A program made the position numbers and the translations under genes. This document shows, piece after piece, positions 20,995-32,622 of a DNA stretch of 64,000 bases. The stretch is taken from NCBI GenBank assembly GCA_017311315.1, contig CM029622.1:18844602-18908601 (forward strand), written 5' to 3'. Positions within the stretch are counted from its first letter, which is position 1; every line of letters starts with the position of its first letter. Origin of the DNA: Dendrocalamus latiflorus (taxonomy: Eukaryota; Streptophyta; Magnoliopsida; Poales; Poaceae). The notes under the pieces were generated by a model, which was not told where the DNA came from, searched no databases, and saw only the letters and a program-made list of their open reading frames with translations.

Positions 20995-21229
20995 TGTTGT
21001 GGTTACAGACCAAACAGAGAGAGAGAGTGTGGTAGTGGAGAGTTGAGTAAAATGAATGGCTTAGGCCCCCTTCCCTGTGGCCTATGCCACATATATATTC
21101 ATATGGGGAGTGTTTGTACAGTTATACCCTTACACATGAGTATTCCCCTTGGGGGCTCTTATGTCATTACACGTCCTATTTCGGACCTAACAGGCCTACT
21201 GGGCTTAGGTGGGGGCCACCCCTACAACA
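20995..21229 (-). repeat. 5' LTR of the Tat-like element
   Basis: 235 bp, TGTTGTGGTTACAGACC to CCTACAACA. It is next to the primer-binding site and is therefore the upstream LTR on the minus strand. Confidence 0.9.
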
Positions 21230-21234
21230 ACACC

Positions 21235-22014
21235 CTATTTAAAAGTTAGATACTATGAAAAAGCCATTTACTGTATAAAAGCAGCTTTTAGAAGCTAATA
21301 TGAATATAGCTAGTTACTCAGACTTAGATAATAGGAGACAAAGACGCAAAAGGAAGCATAAGAAGACAAATCACCAGAGATATGCCACATTATTGGATCA
21401 TCTGAATCTAAGTTGGCTTCCAATATGATTATGTGGACGAAGGTAGCAGGACGGAGAGCACTAAAGCAGAAGACAAATCCATAGGCCTTGATTCATGCCA
21501 GCTGCAAGAGAATTGGAAAAGGTCTTAGGATGTTGCCTATGAAGAGCTTCATTAATTCACATCTCAGATCTTTTCTTTTTGTCATACATGTTATTGTGCA
21601 TGTGTGTGCACAATATCCCCTTATAATAAAATGCAATTGTTGCTTTCCTGAGCATTAGAGCTATTGGTTTTCTTTTTCATATGTCAGTTCTAAGTAAACA
21701 TTGCTGTTGTTTGTTTTCAATGATGTTTTCAAGAATCGGTAAATCTTATAGTAATTTGGCACCATGGAGTTCAATTCTTCCTCTGAACTTACTGATCTTG
21801 AACACTGGAGTGATGTAAACATGTTTCACACTGTAAACAGTTATCTACCTATTTGCTGAGGTAAATGTGTGAACTAATAGTATCTTTCATTTCCATGGTG
21901 AGAGACCAGTATGACCATCAGGCATCAGCCATATCCTCTAACAACTAACAGTTAGGGAACTTGTAGATGTCTAAGAAGAACTAATACTGCTTGGAGATGA
22001 ATGAATGAACACAT
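21235..22014. other. Spacer between two LTR elements
   Basis: AT-rich single-copy-looking DNA, continuing the sequence that preceded the 10979 insertion. No exon, repeat or RNA gene is recognised. Confidence 0.5.
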
Positions 22015-22019
22015 GTTTT

Positions 22020-22118
22020 TGTTAGATATGTGTATAATCTAGGGGTCTCGTTGCATATTGTACACGGATATATATTGGCTTGCTGGGCCCTTTGGAAACA
22101 TGAAGTCTTATTGCAATA
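22020..22118 (+). repeat. 5' LTR of TE1
   Basis: 99 bp, starting TGTTAGATATG and ending GCAATA, where the last base pair of the canonical CA end is mutated. Confidence 0.9.
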
Positions 22119-22130
22119 TGGTATCTGAGC
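22119..22130 (+). promoter_or_regulatory. Primer-binding site of TE1 (mutated)
   Basis: TGGTATCTGAGC, one base off the initiator-tRNA consensus, directly abuts the LTR. Confidence 0.8.
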
Positions 22131-22637
22131 CCATGTTGGGTTAGGGCTTCGGCTGCCGCCGCCCCTTCCTCTTCTCCTTCCGCGCACTGGCTCCTCTCCC
22201 TGTGTGCGCACCCGTCCGTCGCTGCCTCTCCCAGGTGGCCTCGGGTCCAGCCGTCGCCGCCTCAGATCTGGCCAGATCCGGCCACCGCCGCCAGTGTCTG
22301 CCCCCGCCTGCGCGTCCGCCATCCGCCGGGCGCGCCGCTGCCCGTCTCCACATGCGCGCGCCTGTCTGTCGCCGCCTCTCCCAGGCGGCCTTGGATCCAG
22401 TCGCCGCCGCTGGTGTCCGCCCCCACCTGCGTGTCTGCTGTCTGCTCAGCACGCCGTTGCCCATGCATGGCCCGTCTCCGCGTGTGCGCTCGTGCGCACC
22501 CACCCATGTGTCTACTCGGTGCCACCGCCCGTGCGTGGCCCGTCTCCGGCCGCCACCGCTGGTTGGTCGACGTAACCTGGCCACATAAGCCATTTCTGGG
22601 CGTCTTGGCTTCATTTTTTTGACCCGATCTACTCCAG

Positions 22638-24434
22638 ATGGCTACCAGCGGCGGCTCCTTCGCCATCCCGCTCCCCGTTGTTTGTTTCGACGGGACGAAC
22701 TTCCGGGAGTGGGCGGTTCACTTGAGGATTCACCTTAACAGCCAGCGGCTTTGGGGTCATCTCATTGGAGGGAATTCTTGCCTGCCTTGTCCTACACCGC
22801 CAATCCAGCCCGTTCCCTCTGCTAATGCGGATCAGGCAGCTCAGGACGAGGCCAATGCTGCACTGGAGAAGGCTCTGGGGCTTTACCAGTCTGAGATGCA
22901 CGCCTACGAGCATTGGCAGGACGCCGAGGCTCATGCCACCGCCATCCTGGTATGTAGCATGACAGTGGTTATCTCCATGGATGAGACGGAGCTGCCAACG
23001 ACATAGCTTATGTGGGAGCGCCTTGGAGCTCACTACCAATCGACGAGTGAGGCTATGTATCTCTCAGTTGTTCACCGGGCGCATTCCCTTCAGCAGCTTG
23101 ATGCCACTGTCGATGACTTCTACCAGCAGATGTTTGAGGTGTGGCGTCAGCTTTACTCTCTGGGGTCGGATGTTTGTCGGGCCTGTCCCTGCTGTGTGCG
23201 GCTTCGCACTCACTAGGAGACTCACCGTCTCTACGACATCTTGACATGTCACCGGTCTGAGTTCGAAACTGTGCGGGCTTAGCTCCTGACTCGCCACCCA
23301 CGCCCGAGTTTAGTGGAGGCTCTCATGGCTGTGCGTGCTGAGGAGACCCGTCACCGTGGTGCGGCTCAGCTGTAGGCTGTCTTGTCTGCTTCTGCCCTTG
23401 CCACCTCGCCTGCTCTTCAGCACCGGCCGTGATATCTCCTTCAGCCCCCAGCACACCAGTGGTTGGTGTTTATATTACAGGTCTTCACTGCACCCATGGT
23501 TGTCACGGCGTTGCCTAGGTGACGCCAAGTCGTCCCGGCGGCCGGAGGGGGACGCCGAGGTTGGTCGCCTCGCCTTGTCCCGCTGTTGATGCCGATCTTT
23601 GGCCTGCTTCCGCCGCCGGCGTCGATCTCCAGTGGCGCGGTGAGGGGAGGCGGCGGGGAGAGCTCGGGCGCGGGGAGGGGAGGCGGCGGGGAGAGATCGG
23701 GCGCGGGGAAGGGAGGCGGCGGGGAGAGCTCGGGCGCGGGGAGGATGCGGCTGACGGGGGAGGCGGCAGACTGGCTGGCGGCGGCTAGGGTTAGGAGATC
23801 GGGCATGGGGAGCTGGAGGCAGTGGGGGGAGGAGGCGAGGGGAGAAGGCGCCAAGGAGAGGATGCGACGGACGGGGGAGGCGGCGGCGGGGAGAGCAGTC
23901 AGCACGGGAGAGAGAGGAAGTCGGGAGAGATGGGAGGAGTGAGTCGAGTCTCGAGACGGGAAGAGTCGAGACGGGCGAGACGGGCGAGTGCGGACTGAGT
24001 CGACTCAGTCGAGACGAGCGAGACAGGAAGAGTGCGGACTGAATCGACTCAGTCGAGACAGGAGTCGGGACCACTTTTATTAGGACATCAGCGAGACGGC
24101 CATGCATTGTTGCCCATATACACAGGACATGGCGCTCGCCATGGCGTCGCCGCGGCGTCGCCTAGGCGTCCAGGCGCTCCTCGCTCGCCGTGGTCGCCGA
24201 CTTCGCTGTAACAACCATGACTGCACCTACTGCCAGTGTGACGGCCACAGGTATCAGGATTGCTACAAGCGGAGGAGGGACCAAGGTCATCGGGGTGGAT
24301 GTCCCACGAAGGGCTCCGGCGGTTCCTCTCACTTAGGAGCTGGTATCTCTTGCCAAGGCTCCTCCGGTGATGCCGCGGAGCAGCTCCTCTCACTCCTCCA
24401 GCACCTTGGTGTTGGCTCGTCCAGTCATCCTTAG
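22638..24434 (+). pseudogene. TE1 gag, broken
   Basis: Starts MATSGGSFAIPLPVV at 22638. Recognisable gag blocks continue through several in-frame stops (the first near 23004). The frame is cut inside the zinc knuckle by the hAT-like element; the knuckle resumes at 24220 as CTYCQCDGHRYQDC. No functional protein is possible. Confidence 0.85.
23495..24219. mobile_element. Non-autonomous hAT-like element in the TE1 gag
   Basis: Terminal inverted repeats CATGGTTGTCACGGCG and CATGGTTGTTACAGCG differ at two of 16 positions. The perfect 8-bp duplication ACTGCACC (23487-23494 and 24220-24227) is diagnostic of the hAT superfamily. At 725 bp it has no transposase. Inside are about four 33-bp GC-rich units (GGGGAGAGCTCGGGCGC type, 23640-23750) and a GAGTCGAGACGGG repeat (23940-24065). 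Confidence 0.88.
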
Positions 24435-26125
24435 ACTCCTCGAGATCGGCTCGTCTGGCTCTTGCTTCTTAGCAATCTTCCACGCCTCCGCCTCTGCTTC
24501 CTCCCTCAGGTATCCTGTCTCCGTGGATCTTGGACTCTAGTGCTTCTTTTCACATGACACCAGATTCTACCCATCTCACCTCACTGCATCCCACAGTTCT
24601 CTTCCACTATTCAGACTGCAGATGGTACCTCTTCCTGTGGCAGGTTGAGGCACCTTGCCCACTTCCTCTTTTCATGTTCCTATAGTCTCTCATGTTCCTC
24701 AGCTTACTATGTAGTTTATGTTAGCTGGTCAGATTACTAATCATAACTGTCGTGTTGTTCTTGAGTCTGACTCTTGTTCTGTTCAGGACCGCTGCACGGG
24801 GACTGCTTGGTACTGGCCTTTGGCGCCGTGATTCGCAGCGTCTTTGGGAGCTAGATTGGCTTCATCTGCCTTCCGCTATCTCCACCAGCCAGTTAGCCAC
24901 TACTACTCCATTTGGTCTTGCTGCGTGCCTGCGTCATCCACTATCTCCTTCGCTCAGTGGCACCATCGTTTCGGTCATCTTTGTGGATCACGACTTTCGT
25001 CACTCGCCTGTCGTGGTGTTCTTGGATCTGTTTCTGGAGACACCTCTCTACATTGTATGGGTTGCAAGCTTGGCCAACAGCTGCAGTTCCCCTGCCCCTC
25101 TAGTGACTCTATTTCTAGTCATCCTTTTGATCTTGTACACTTTGTTGTTTGGGTCCGGCTCCCTTTGTTTCGAAAGGGGGTCATCATTATTATGTGATTT
25201 TTATTGATGATTATTCTCGTCATACTTGGCTCTATTTTATGTGCTCTCGCAGTCAGGTTCTTTCTATTTATCAGAGTTTCGCCACTATGGTTCGCACTCA
25301 GTTCGATTTGGCTATTCGTGTGTTTCGTACTGACTCTGTTGGTGAGTATCTCTCTGCTACCTTCCGCTGTTTTCTCGCTGAACAGGGCACTCTTCCCCAG
25401 TACTCTTATCCTGGTGTTCATGCTCAGAACGGTGTCTCTGAGCGTAAGTATCACCACTTGAGACCGCTCGAGCTCTCATGCTGGCTTCTTCTGTTCTCCC
25501 TCACTTTTGGGCTGAGGCTATCTCTACTGCTGCTTTCCTTATCAATATGCAGCCTTCCACCGCCCTTCAGGGTTCTACTCTTGTTGAGCGTCTCTAGTCG
25601 ATCCCCAGAGTACGGCCACCTCCGCAGTTTTGACTGTGTCTGCTTTGTCCTTCCTCGTGAGCACACTAAGCTGACTGCTCAGTCAATTGAATATGTTTTT
25701 CTTGGCTATAGTCTTGAGCATAAGGGTTATCGCTGCTACGACCCTGTTGCTCGCCAGATGAGGATTTCCCGGGATGTCATTTTCGATGAGTCCCGACCTT
25801 ACTACCCTCGTTCTCACACAGTCAGGTCTGATTCTCTTGTTGGGTCGATCTCCTTTATGACTTGCCCTTACTCTCCACCTACTTCCACTACTGCTTTGCC
25901 TCATCGACCTTCATCTCCCTCTCCTCCGAGTGCTCCTCTTCCACCTCTGTCGGAGGCTCCTTCCCACTCTCTGTTAAGGTTTCACCTTTTCCTCTGCACT
26001 ACTCTCGCCGTCCTCGCCCTCCTTCCTCTCCAATTGGCTCCCCCTCCTTGCTGAGACCTGTTCCCAGTTCTTCTCTGTCCTTGTCAGATCTACTCTGTCC
26101 TCCCAGATACGGTCTTCGTGATCGC
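24435..26125 (+). pseudogene. TE1 protease-integrase region, broken
   Basis: A protease remnant near 24515-24580 reads PWILDSSASFHMTPD, with DSS in place of the usual DSG. The integrase core lies near 25149-25450 (YYVIFIDDYSRHTWLYF, GVHAQNGVSERKYHHL) and its C-terminal part near 25600-25800. Frames change repeatedly. The region stops at 26125, where TE2 inserted just after RYGLRDR. Confidence 0.85.
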
Positions 26126-26254
26126 TGTTGTGAATAGCGCATGTATTCATCATGTGGCCAAAGGGCCAATATATATACATGTACATGTGGCATATATGCA
26201 AGAAACCCCTTATACAATGGGGTAAATACACAGGTATATAATACACATCTAACA
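26126..26254 (-). repeat. 3' LTR of TE2
   Basis: 129 bp, TGTTGTGAATAGCGC to ACATCTAACA in plus-strand reading; the two ends are not fully inverted. Confidence 0.9.
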
Positions 26255-26267
26255 CCCCCCCTCAAAC

Positions 26268-28738
26268 TTATGGTGGATCAACAACATGAAGTTTGGAGAG
26301 ATGAAAACTGTGCTGAGCCCTGGTTTGTGCCTTTGTGAAGAAATCTGCCAACCGAAGCTCGGAAGGCACATACTGAAGAGCAACAATCTGGTCTTGCACC
26401 TGTGTCCGCATGTAGGAAGCATCAACACCAATATGTTTTGTAAACTCATGCTTCAACAGATCTTTAGCAATGATAATAGCACCTGTACTGTCAGACAAAA
26501 GAGGAGTCGGTGCAGAAACAGAAACACTAAAGTCCTCAAGTAACCACCGTAGCCAAGTAACCTCCGTAGTCAACAAAGCCATAGCTCGCAACTCAGCCTC
26601 AGCACTCGAACGAGAAACTGTTGTCTGCTTCTTAGTCTTCCAAGCAATGAGAGAACCACCAAGAAAAACGCAATAAGCAGAGAGAGACCGGCGATCAGAG
26701 GGATCACTAGCCCAGGTGGCATCAGAATATGCCTGGAGTTGTAAAGAGTTGGAGCGAGGGAAAAAGAGACGACGAGAGATAGTTCCACGAAGATATCGTA
26801 GAACACGAAGAAGATGACTATAGTGGTGCTGAGTGGGAGCAGAAACAAACTGACTCAAGATATGCACAGGGTACGAAATGTCAGGGCGAGTGACACCAAG
26901 ATAAACAAGGCTCCCAACAAGATGACGATAGCGAGTAGGATCAGTAAGAGGCTCACCATCCGTGGAACGAAGATGAACATTAAGCTCCATGGGAGTCTCA
27001 GCTGTCCGCTGATCTGTAAGAGAGGCACGATCAAGAAGATCCTGGATATACTTTTCTTGGGACAGATAGAAACCCTCAGGAGTAGAAATAATCTCAATCC
27101 CAAGAAAGTAGCGAAGAGAACCTAGATCAGACATAAGAAACTGCTCATGAAGCCGCTCCTTAACAAAAGTGATATACCGAGGATCATCTCTAGTAATGAT
27201 TATATCATCAACATACAAAAGGAGAAGCGTCCGGCCGCGAGATGAAGTGTGGATAAAAAAAGCAGGATCATGAGCACTCGCCGAAAAACCAGCTGCAGTG
27301 ACAGCAGAGGAGAAACGATCAAACCAGGCACGAGGAGCTTGCTTGAGGCCATAGAGAGATCGGCGAAGACGACAAACCATACCCTCAGGAACAGAATACC
27401 CAGGGGGTGCCTGCATGTAGACCTCCTCACGCAACTCGCCATTGAGAAAGACATTCTTGACGTCCAACTGAGAGATAGACCACTGTCGAACAGAGGCTAC
27501 AGCAAGAAGAGTGCGAACGGTGGTCATGTGAGCGACAGGAGCAAAAGTCTCATCATAGTCACGGCCATGCTCCTGCTGGAAACCACGCGCTACAAGACGA
27601 GCCTTGTAACGCTCAAGAGAACCATCAGAGTGAGTTTTAACCATATAGACCCACTTGCACGTGATGGGAGTAACACGCGCAGGAAGAGGAACAAGATCCC
27701 ACGTGCCAGTACGCTCAAGGGCAGCGATCTCCTCCGCCATCGCATGCTGCCACTCCTGATGAACAACAGCATCACGATAAGAAGTCGGTTTGGCAAGAGC
27801 AGCGGCAGCAAAACCAAAACACTCAGGAGGCCGAATAGACTGGCGATCACGAAGAGCATAACGAGGAGTGGCCGAAGGGGATGACCCGTCAGAAGAGGAG
27901 GGCATATCAGAAGGATCCTCAACTCGCGGGCGACGGGTATAGTAGAAAGGATAAGAAGGAACAAGATCAGGAGCAACCTCGGTAGAGGATGCCGGTGGTG
28001 AAGAGGGGGCTGACTGAGAAGGAGGCACCGGAGAGACCAAAGGCTATGGTGGAGTGGTGACTATAGGACTGGAAGGAAAAGTCAGAAATAAAAGCGGCTC
28101 AACAACAGATGCTGAAGTGGAGGAAGGAGAAGGACAAGGATAGAAGGGACGAGACTCGTCAAAAGTAACATCCCGAGAAATCCGCATCCGTCGGCCAACA
28201 GGATCCCAACAACGATACCCCTTGTGCTCAGCACTGTAGCCCAGAAAAACGCACTCAACTGACTGAGCAGTCAGTTTGGTGCGCTCACGAGGTGCAAGAA
28301 GAACATAGCACACACACCCAAAGAGGCGAAGTCTGGAATAATCAGGAGTCTGGCCACAGAGACGCTCAACTGGGATCCCACCCTGCAGAGCAGAGGAGGG
28401 CTGAATGTTGATCAAGAAAGTGGCAGTAGAAACAGCCTCAGCCCAGAAATGTGGTGGAACAGCAGAAGCAATCATGAGAGCACGAGCTGTCTCAAGAAGA
28501 TGACGATGCTTGCGCTCAGCCACACCATTCTGAGCATGAGCACCCGGACAAGAAAACTGAGAGAGGGTGCCCTGCTCAGCAAGAAAACCACGAAGGATTC
28601 CCGACAAGTACTCTCCAGTGGAATCAGCGCGAAAAACACGAATAGGAGAGTCAAACTGAGTGCGAATCATGGTGGCTAAGGTCTTGTAGATAGATAAAAC
28701 CTCACTACGAGATGACATAAAGTATATCCATGTATGTC
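26268..28738 (-). pseudogene. TE2 integrase C-terminal half, reverse transcriptase and RNase H
   Basis: After TE3, the frame resumes with integrase segments FRADSTGEYLSG and HAQNGVAERKHRHLLE (28718-28047). It meets one in-frame TAG at 28044-28046 and continues in the same frame for 590 codons (28040-26268): KWVYMVKTHSDGSLERYKAR, QLDVKNVFLNGEL, YVDDIIITRDD, and RNase H AYSDATWASD and SSAEAELRAM. Apart from the stop and the split, this half is nearly intact, in keeping with the single LTR difference. Confidence 0.9.
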
Positions 28739-28743
28739 GAGAA

Positions 28744-28859
28744 TGTGACTTACTTTAGGGATTAGAGAAGACAATGACTCCAATAGTGGAGATGCCAATA
28801 TATAGATAACCACATGGGCCTCATGGGCCTATAGTATATGGGCCTTGATATACTTAACA
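28744..28859 (-). repeat. 3' LTR of TE3
   Basis: 116 bp, TGTGACTTACTTTAGGG to ATATACTTAACA, identical to its partner. Confidence 0.92.
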
Positions 28860-28872
28860 CCCCCCTTCAAAC

Positions 28873-31800
28873 TCAAGGTGGAAACGGAGGTTTTGAAGCA
28901 TTGAGTTTGAGCAAGTGAAGTCGATGTTGCTCTCGAGTTTGTGCTTTAGTGAAAAAATCTGCCACTTGCAGTTCTGAGGGCACATACTGAAGAGCAATTG
29001 TTTTCTGCTGACAATGAGACCGAGTGAAGAAAGCATCCACACCAATATGCTTTGTAAGTTCATGCTTCACAGGATCATTGGCAATTTGTATGGCTCCAGT
29101 ATTATCACATAGAAGAGGTGTAGGAGCATCACAAGAAATACCAAAATCTGCTAACAACCATCGAAGCCATACAATCTCTGAAGTGGTAGTGGCAAGTGCT
29201 CGAAGTTCTGCCTCTGTACTAGAACGAGATACATCCGCCTGCTTCTTAGACTTCCATGCAAGAGGAGAAGAACCAAGAAGAATGCAATAACCTGTGATAG
29301 ACCGACGATTTGTTGGATCACTTGCCCAGGTGGAGTCCGAGTAAGCATGAAGATGAAGCGGACTTTCATGAGCATAGAACAAACACTGAGAAGATGTCCC
29401 CCTTAAGTACCGTAGTACACGAAGCAAATGTCCAAAATGAATGGAAGTAGGAGCACTGACAAACTGACTCAGAATATGAACCGCATGAGCAATATCAGGT
29501 CTAGTAACAGTGAGATAAACAAGGCTGCCCACAATATGCCGATATCGAGAGGGATCCTCAAGAGGTGTACCATCGGTAGGACGAAGTTGTAAATGAAGAT
29601 CCATAGGTGTCGCAGCCGTTCGACTATCTGTAATGCCAGAGCGAGCAATAAGGTCTTGTATGTATTTGGACTGAGAGAGATAGTAGCCCTTTGCAGAATG
29701 CAACACCTCAATTCCTAAGAAATAACTGAGAGAACCCAAATCAGACATCTGAAATTGCTCACCAAGTTGCTTCTTCACATGAGAAATGTGTTCCACATCA
29801 TCTCCCGTAATCAACATATCATCAACATATAGAAGAAGCAAAGTACGTCCACGTGGAGAGAGATGAATAAATAGAGCAGGGTCATGATCACTAGGTGAAA
29901 ACCCAGCATCCCGTATCACCGAAACAAAACGCTCAAACCAAGCACGAGGAGCCTGTTTAAGACCATATAGAGCACGACGAAGGCGACAAACATGACCAGG
30001 AGGAGCATCAACACCTGGAGGTGGTTGCATATAAACTTCTTCATGCAAATCACCATGAAGAAAAGCATTCTTAACATCCATTTGAGAGATGGTCCAAGAA
30101 GAAGTAGCAGCCACTGCAATGAGAGTACGAACAGTAGTCATATGAGCAACTGGTGCAAAGGTCTCATCATAATCTCGACCCTGAGTTTGCTGAAAACCTC
30201 TAGCAACAAGACGGGCTTTATATCTCTCGATAGAACCATCAGACTTGGTCTTAATTTTGAATACCCATTTAGATGTAATAGGCACTGCATGTGACGGTAA
30301 TGGAACAAGATCCCAAGTTCCTGTACGATCAAGGGCAGCAAGCTCCTCAGACATAGCAAGCTGCCATTCCGGAATATGAGAGGCTTCCTGGTAAGTGGAT
30401 GGCTCATCAACAACGGCATTCACACATGGAAAACCATACTTGTCAGCCGGACCAATAGCAATACGATCTCGTAGATTATATCTTGGACCAACCTGTAACT
30501 CATCAGGAATAGTATGAGACTCATCAATATTATTATTAGAAGCATCAATAGCGGTCATATCAGGACTGGCCATGGTGGTAGAACTGGGTGGAGGCACTGT
30601 GGTGTTTGTAGGACGACGATGGAAAACACGTGTGATAGGTGGTTTAGAATGAAAAGGAGGTGGTGCAGGAGGAGGTGTAGTCTCCTGTGAAGGTGGCGTG
30701 ATGGAAATAGAAGGAGCAGGAATGGGCGTGATATACGGAGAAGGTGTGGTGACATCATTAATGGGTGAAATAGGAGGAAGACACAGGAACGATGTGGGTT
30801 CTGTGGGAGAATATGTGGACTGAGTAGAGGGGTTATAAAAGAAAGGACGGTCCTCAGCAAAGGTCACATCACGAGAGATACGTATGCGACGAGAAGAGGG
30901 ATCATAACACCGATATCCTTTATGCTCAAGACTATACCCCAAAAAAACACACTCAACAGATTGTGCAGTCAACTTAGTTCGCTCACGAGGCGCAAGCAAA
31001 ACATAACAAGTACATCCAAAAACTCGGAGATGATCATAGCTAGGAGTAGTACCAAAAAGAACTTCACCAGGACATTTTCCAGACAGTTTGGATGAGGGTT
31101 GTCTATTGATGAGATAGACAGCAGTAGAAACAGCTTCACCCCAAAAATGAGAAGGAACAAAAGATGAAATTAAAAGTGTGCAAGCAGTCTCTATAAGATG
31201 GCGATGTTTGCGTTCAGCAACACCATTCTGAGCATGAGCGACAGGACAAGAGAGCTGAGCAAGAGTGCCCTCAGAGGACAAAAACTGGCGAAAAGCATCA
31301 GACAAATACTCACCACCAGAGTCAGAGCGAAAAACTCTAATAGGAGTAGAAAACTGTGTGTGAACCATGCGAACAAAAGACTGGTAAATGGAACACAACT
31401 GAGAGCGATGTTTCATGAAATAAATCCATGTATATCGAGAATGATCATCAATAAAAATGGCATAATGTTTATGACCACCCTTTGTAGCAAAAGGTGCAGG
31501 ACCCCATACATCTGAATGAATAAGATCAAAAGGTCTAGCTGAATGAGAAACACTGGATGAATATGGTAGTTGTATTTGTTTTCCAAGTTTGCAACCCTTA
31601 CAATAAAAACTAGACTTTATAGGTGTATGACCTAAACAACCTTTATTTATTAATGTGGACAACCGGGACCCACAAAGATGACCAAGACGATGATGCCACT
31701 GGGCGAAGGATGAGGCGGAAGACGAAGCAGCGGATGACACACGAGCCGAAGACTCAATGGAAGAAGGAAGACGCAAGGTGTCGAGGATGTAGAGGCTAGG

Positions 31801-32622
31801 AGCACCTTTACGGCGATGGCCAGTCCCAATCACTTTCCCGCTTCGACGGTCCTGAATAAAACAAGATGAGTCATCAAATCCAACAAAACAATGTTGGTCG
31901 GTAACTTGACTAACCGAAAGAAGATTCATGGACAACTGAGGTACAAAAGAAACATTAGGTACAGAAAAATGAGGATTGCAAAGTGAACCCTGGTGAGTGA
32001 TATGACAAGATGTACCATCAGCTGTCTGAACAGAAGCACCATCAGTAATCGGCTTGCAAGCAACCAACTGGGATTGATCAGATGTCACATGAAAAGAAGC
32101 ACCTGAATCAAGCATCCAAGACGACGAAGAAGCATTAACAGGCGAAGCAGCAGCAACAGACACTGAACCTCTAGGAGTGGAACCAGTACCACGACCACGA
32201 GCAGCACGACGTGCACGATAGTCAGCCAACTTCTCTGGATAATGAGAAAAACAATTCTCTGGAAGATGACCAGACTTGCCACAATGCTTACAGAGTGGTG
32301 AAGAGGAACTTTTTGGTGCACTGATCCTCTGAGAAGCTGCCAACACACTATGAACAGATGCAGAAGAAGACATAGACTTAAGACGTGTTTCTTCTGCAAG
32401 TAAATCAGATAATGCCTGTGCCATGGTGAGAGCAGAAGAATTGTGAAGCAATCGTGTACGAATAGAATCATACCCAGCCCGGACTCCCATGACAAATTTG
32501 TAAGTAAAAAACTTTTCAATAAACGTATGTGCTGGGCAGGGAACAACTGTACACTCAGGTATCATGGAAGTCAATGATCCCATCAGACGATCAAAAGCAG
32601 AGTAGTACTCATCAATAGACAT
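28873..32622 (-). CDS. TE3 gag C-terminus and full pol polyprotein, 1,249 codons open
   Basis: One open frame starts at an internal ATG (MSIDEYYSAFDRLMG) that is really mid-gag. Domains with rough residues: gag zinc knuckle CKHCGKSGHLPENC 111-124; protease SWMLDSGASFHVTSD near 172; integrase from about 369 (HSDVWGPAP, DDHSRYTWIYF, FRSDSGGEYLSD, HAQNGVAERKHRHL near 466); reverse transcriptase with YVDDMLITGDD near 931; RNase H with AYSDSTWASD and SSTEAELRAL near 1137; and TKHIGVDAFF near the end. All catalytic signatures are present. The natural gag start is lost, so whether any product is made is unclear; the enzymes themselves look competent. Confidence 0.93.
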   Translation of the reverse strand: MSIDEYYSAFDRLMGSLTSMIPECTVVPCPAHTFIEKFFTYKFVMGVRAGYDSIRTRLLHNSSALTMAQALSDLLAEETRLKSMSSSASVHSVLAASQRISAPKSSSSPLCKHCGKSGHLPENCFSHYPEKLADYRARRAARGRGTGSTPRGSVSVAAASPVNASSSSWMLDSGASFHVTSDQSQLVACKPITDGASVQTADGTSCHITHQGSLCNPHFSVPNVSFVPQLSMNLLSVSQVTDQHCFVGFDDSSCFIQDRRSGKVIGTGHRRKGAPSLYILDTLRLPSSIESSARVSSAASSSASSFAQWHHRLGHLCGSRLSTLINKGCLGHTPIKSSFYCKGCKLGKQIQLPYSSSVSHSARPFDLIHSDVWGPAPFATKGGHKHYAIFIDDHSRYTWIYFMKHRSQLCSIYQSFVRMVHTQFSTPIRVFRSDSGGEYLSDAFRQFLSSEGTLAQLSCPVAHAQNGVAERKHRHLIETACTLLISSFVPSHFWGEAVSTAVYLINRQPSSKLSGKCPGEVLFGTTPSYDHLRVFGCTCYVLLAPRERTKLTAQSVECVFLGYSLEHKGYRCYDPSSRRIRISRDVTFAEDRPFFYNPSTQSTYSPTEPTSFLCLPPISPINDVTTPSPYITPIPAPSISITPPSQETTPPPAPPPFHSKPPITRVFHRRPTNTTVPPPSSTTMASPDMTAIDASNNNIDESHTIPDELQVGPRYNLRDRIAIGPADKYGFPCVNAVVDEPSTYQEASHIPEWQLAMSEELAALDRTGTWDLVPLPSHAVPITSKWVFKIKTKSDGSIERYKARLVARGFQQTQGRDYDETFAPVAHMTTVRTLIAVAATSSWTISQMDVKNAFLHGDLHEEVYMQPPPGVDAPPGHVCRLRRALYGLKQAPRAWFERFVSVIRDAGFSPSDHDPALFIHLSPRGRTLLLLYVDDMLITGDDVEHISHVKKQLGEQFQMSDLGSLSYFLGIEVLHSAKGYYLSQSKYIQDLIARSGITDSRTAATPMDLHLQLRPTDGTPLEDPSRYRHIVGSLVYLTVTRPDIAHAVHILSQFVSAPTSIHFGHLLRVLRYLRGTSSQCLFYAHESPLHLHAYSDSTWASDPTNRRSITGYCILLGSSPLAWKSKKQADVSRSSTEAELRALATTTSEIVWLRWLLADFGISCDAPTPLLCDNTGAIQIANDPVKHELTKHIGVDAFFTRSHCQQKTIALQYVPSELQVADFFTKAQTREQHRLHLLKLNASKPPFPP

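Larger units (their letters stand above)
10979..21229 (-). mobile_element. Non-autonomous Tat-like Ty3/gypsy element with antisense accessory gene
   Basis: LTRs at 10979-11215 and 20995-21229 share about 98% identity (four substitutions and one 2-bp indel by eye). Both begin TGTTG and end CAACA, and a 5-bp target duplication ACACC flanks the element (10974-10978 and 21230-21234). The primer-binding site (20981-20992) lies at the right LTR, so the element reads leftward. It encodes gag and protease (20942-18647) and then no reverse transcriptase, RNase H or integrase. The rest is tandem repeats plus a four-exon gene on the opposite strand. The gag and protease types and the antisense gene resemble the Tat lineage and its non-autonomous derivatives such as rice Dasheng; that placement is inference. 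Confidence 0.92.

Noticed and set aside
22140..22620. GC-rich frames on both strands at 22.14-22.62 kb
   Set aside because: This is the untranslated leader of TE1 between primer site and gag start; the frames are low-complexity and lack homology.
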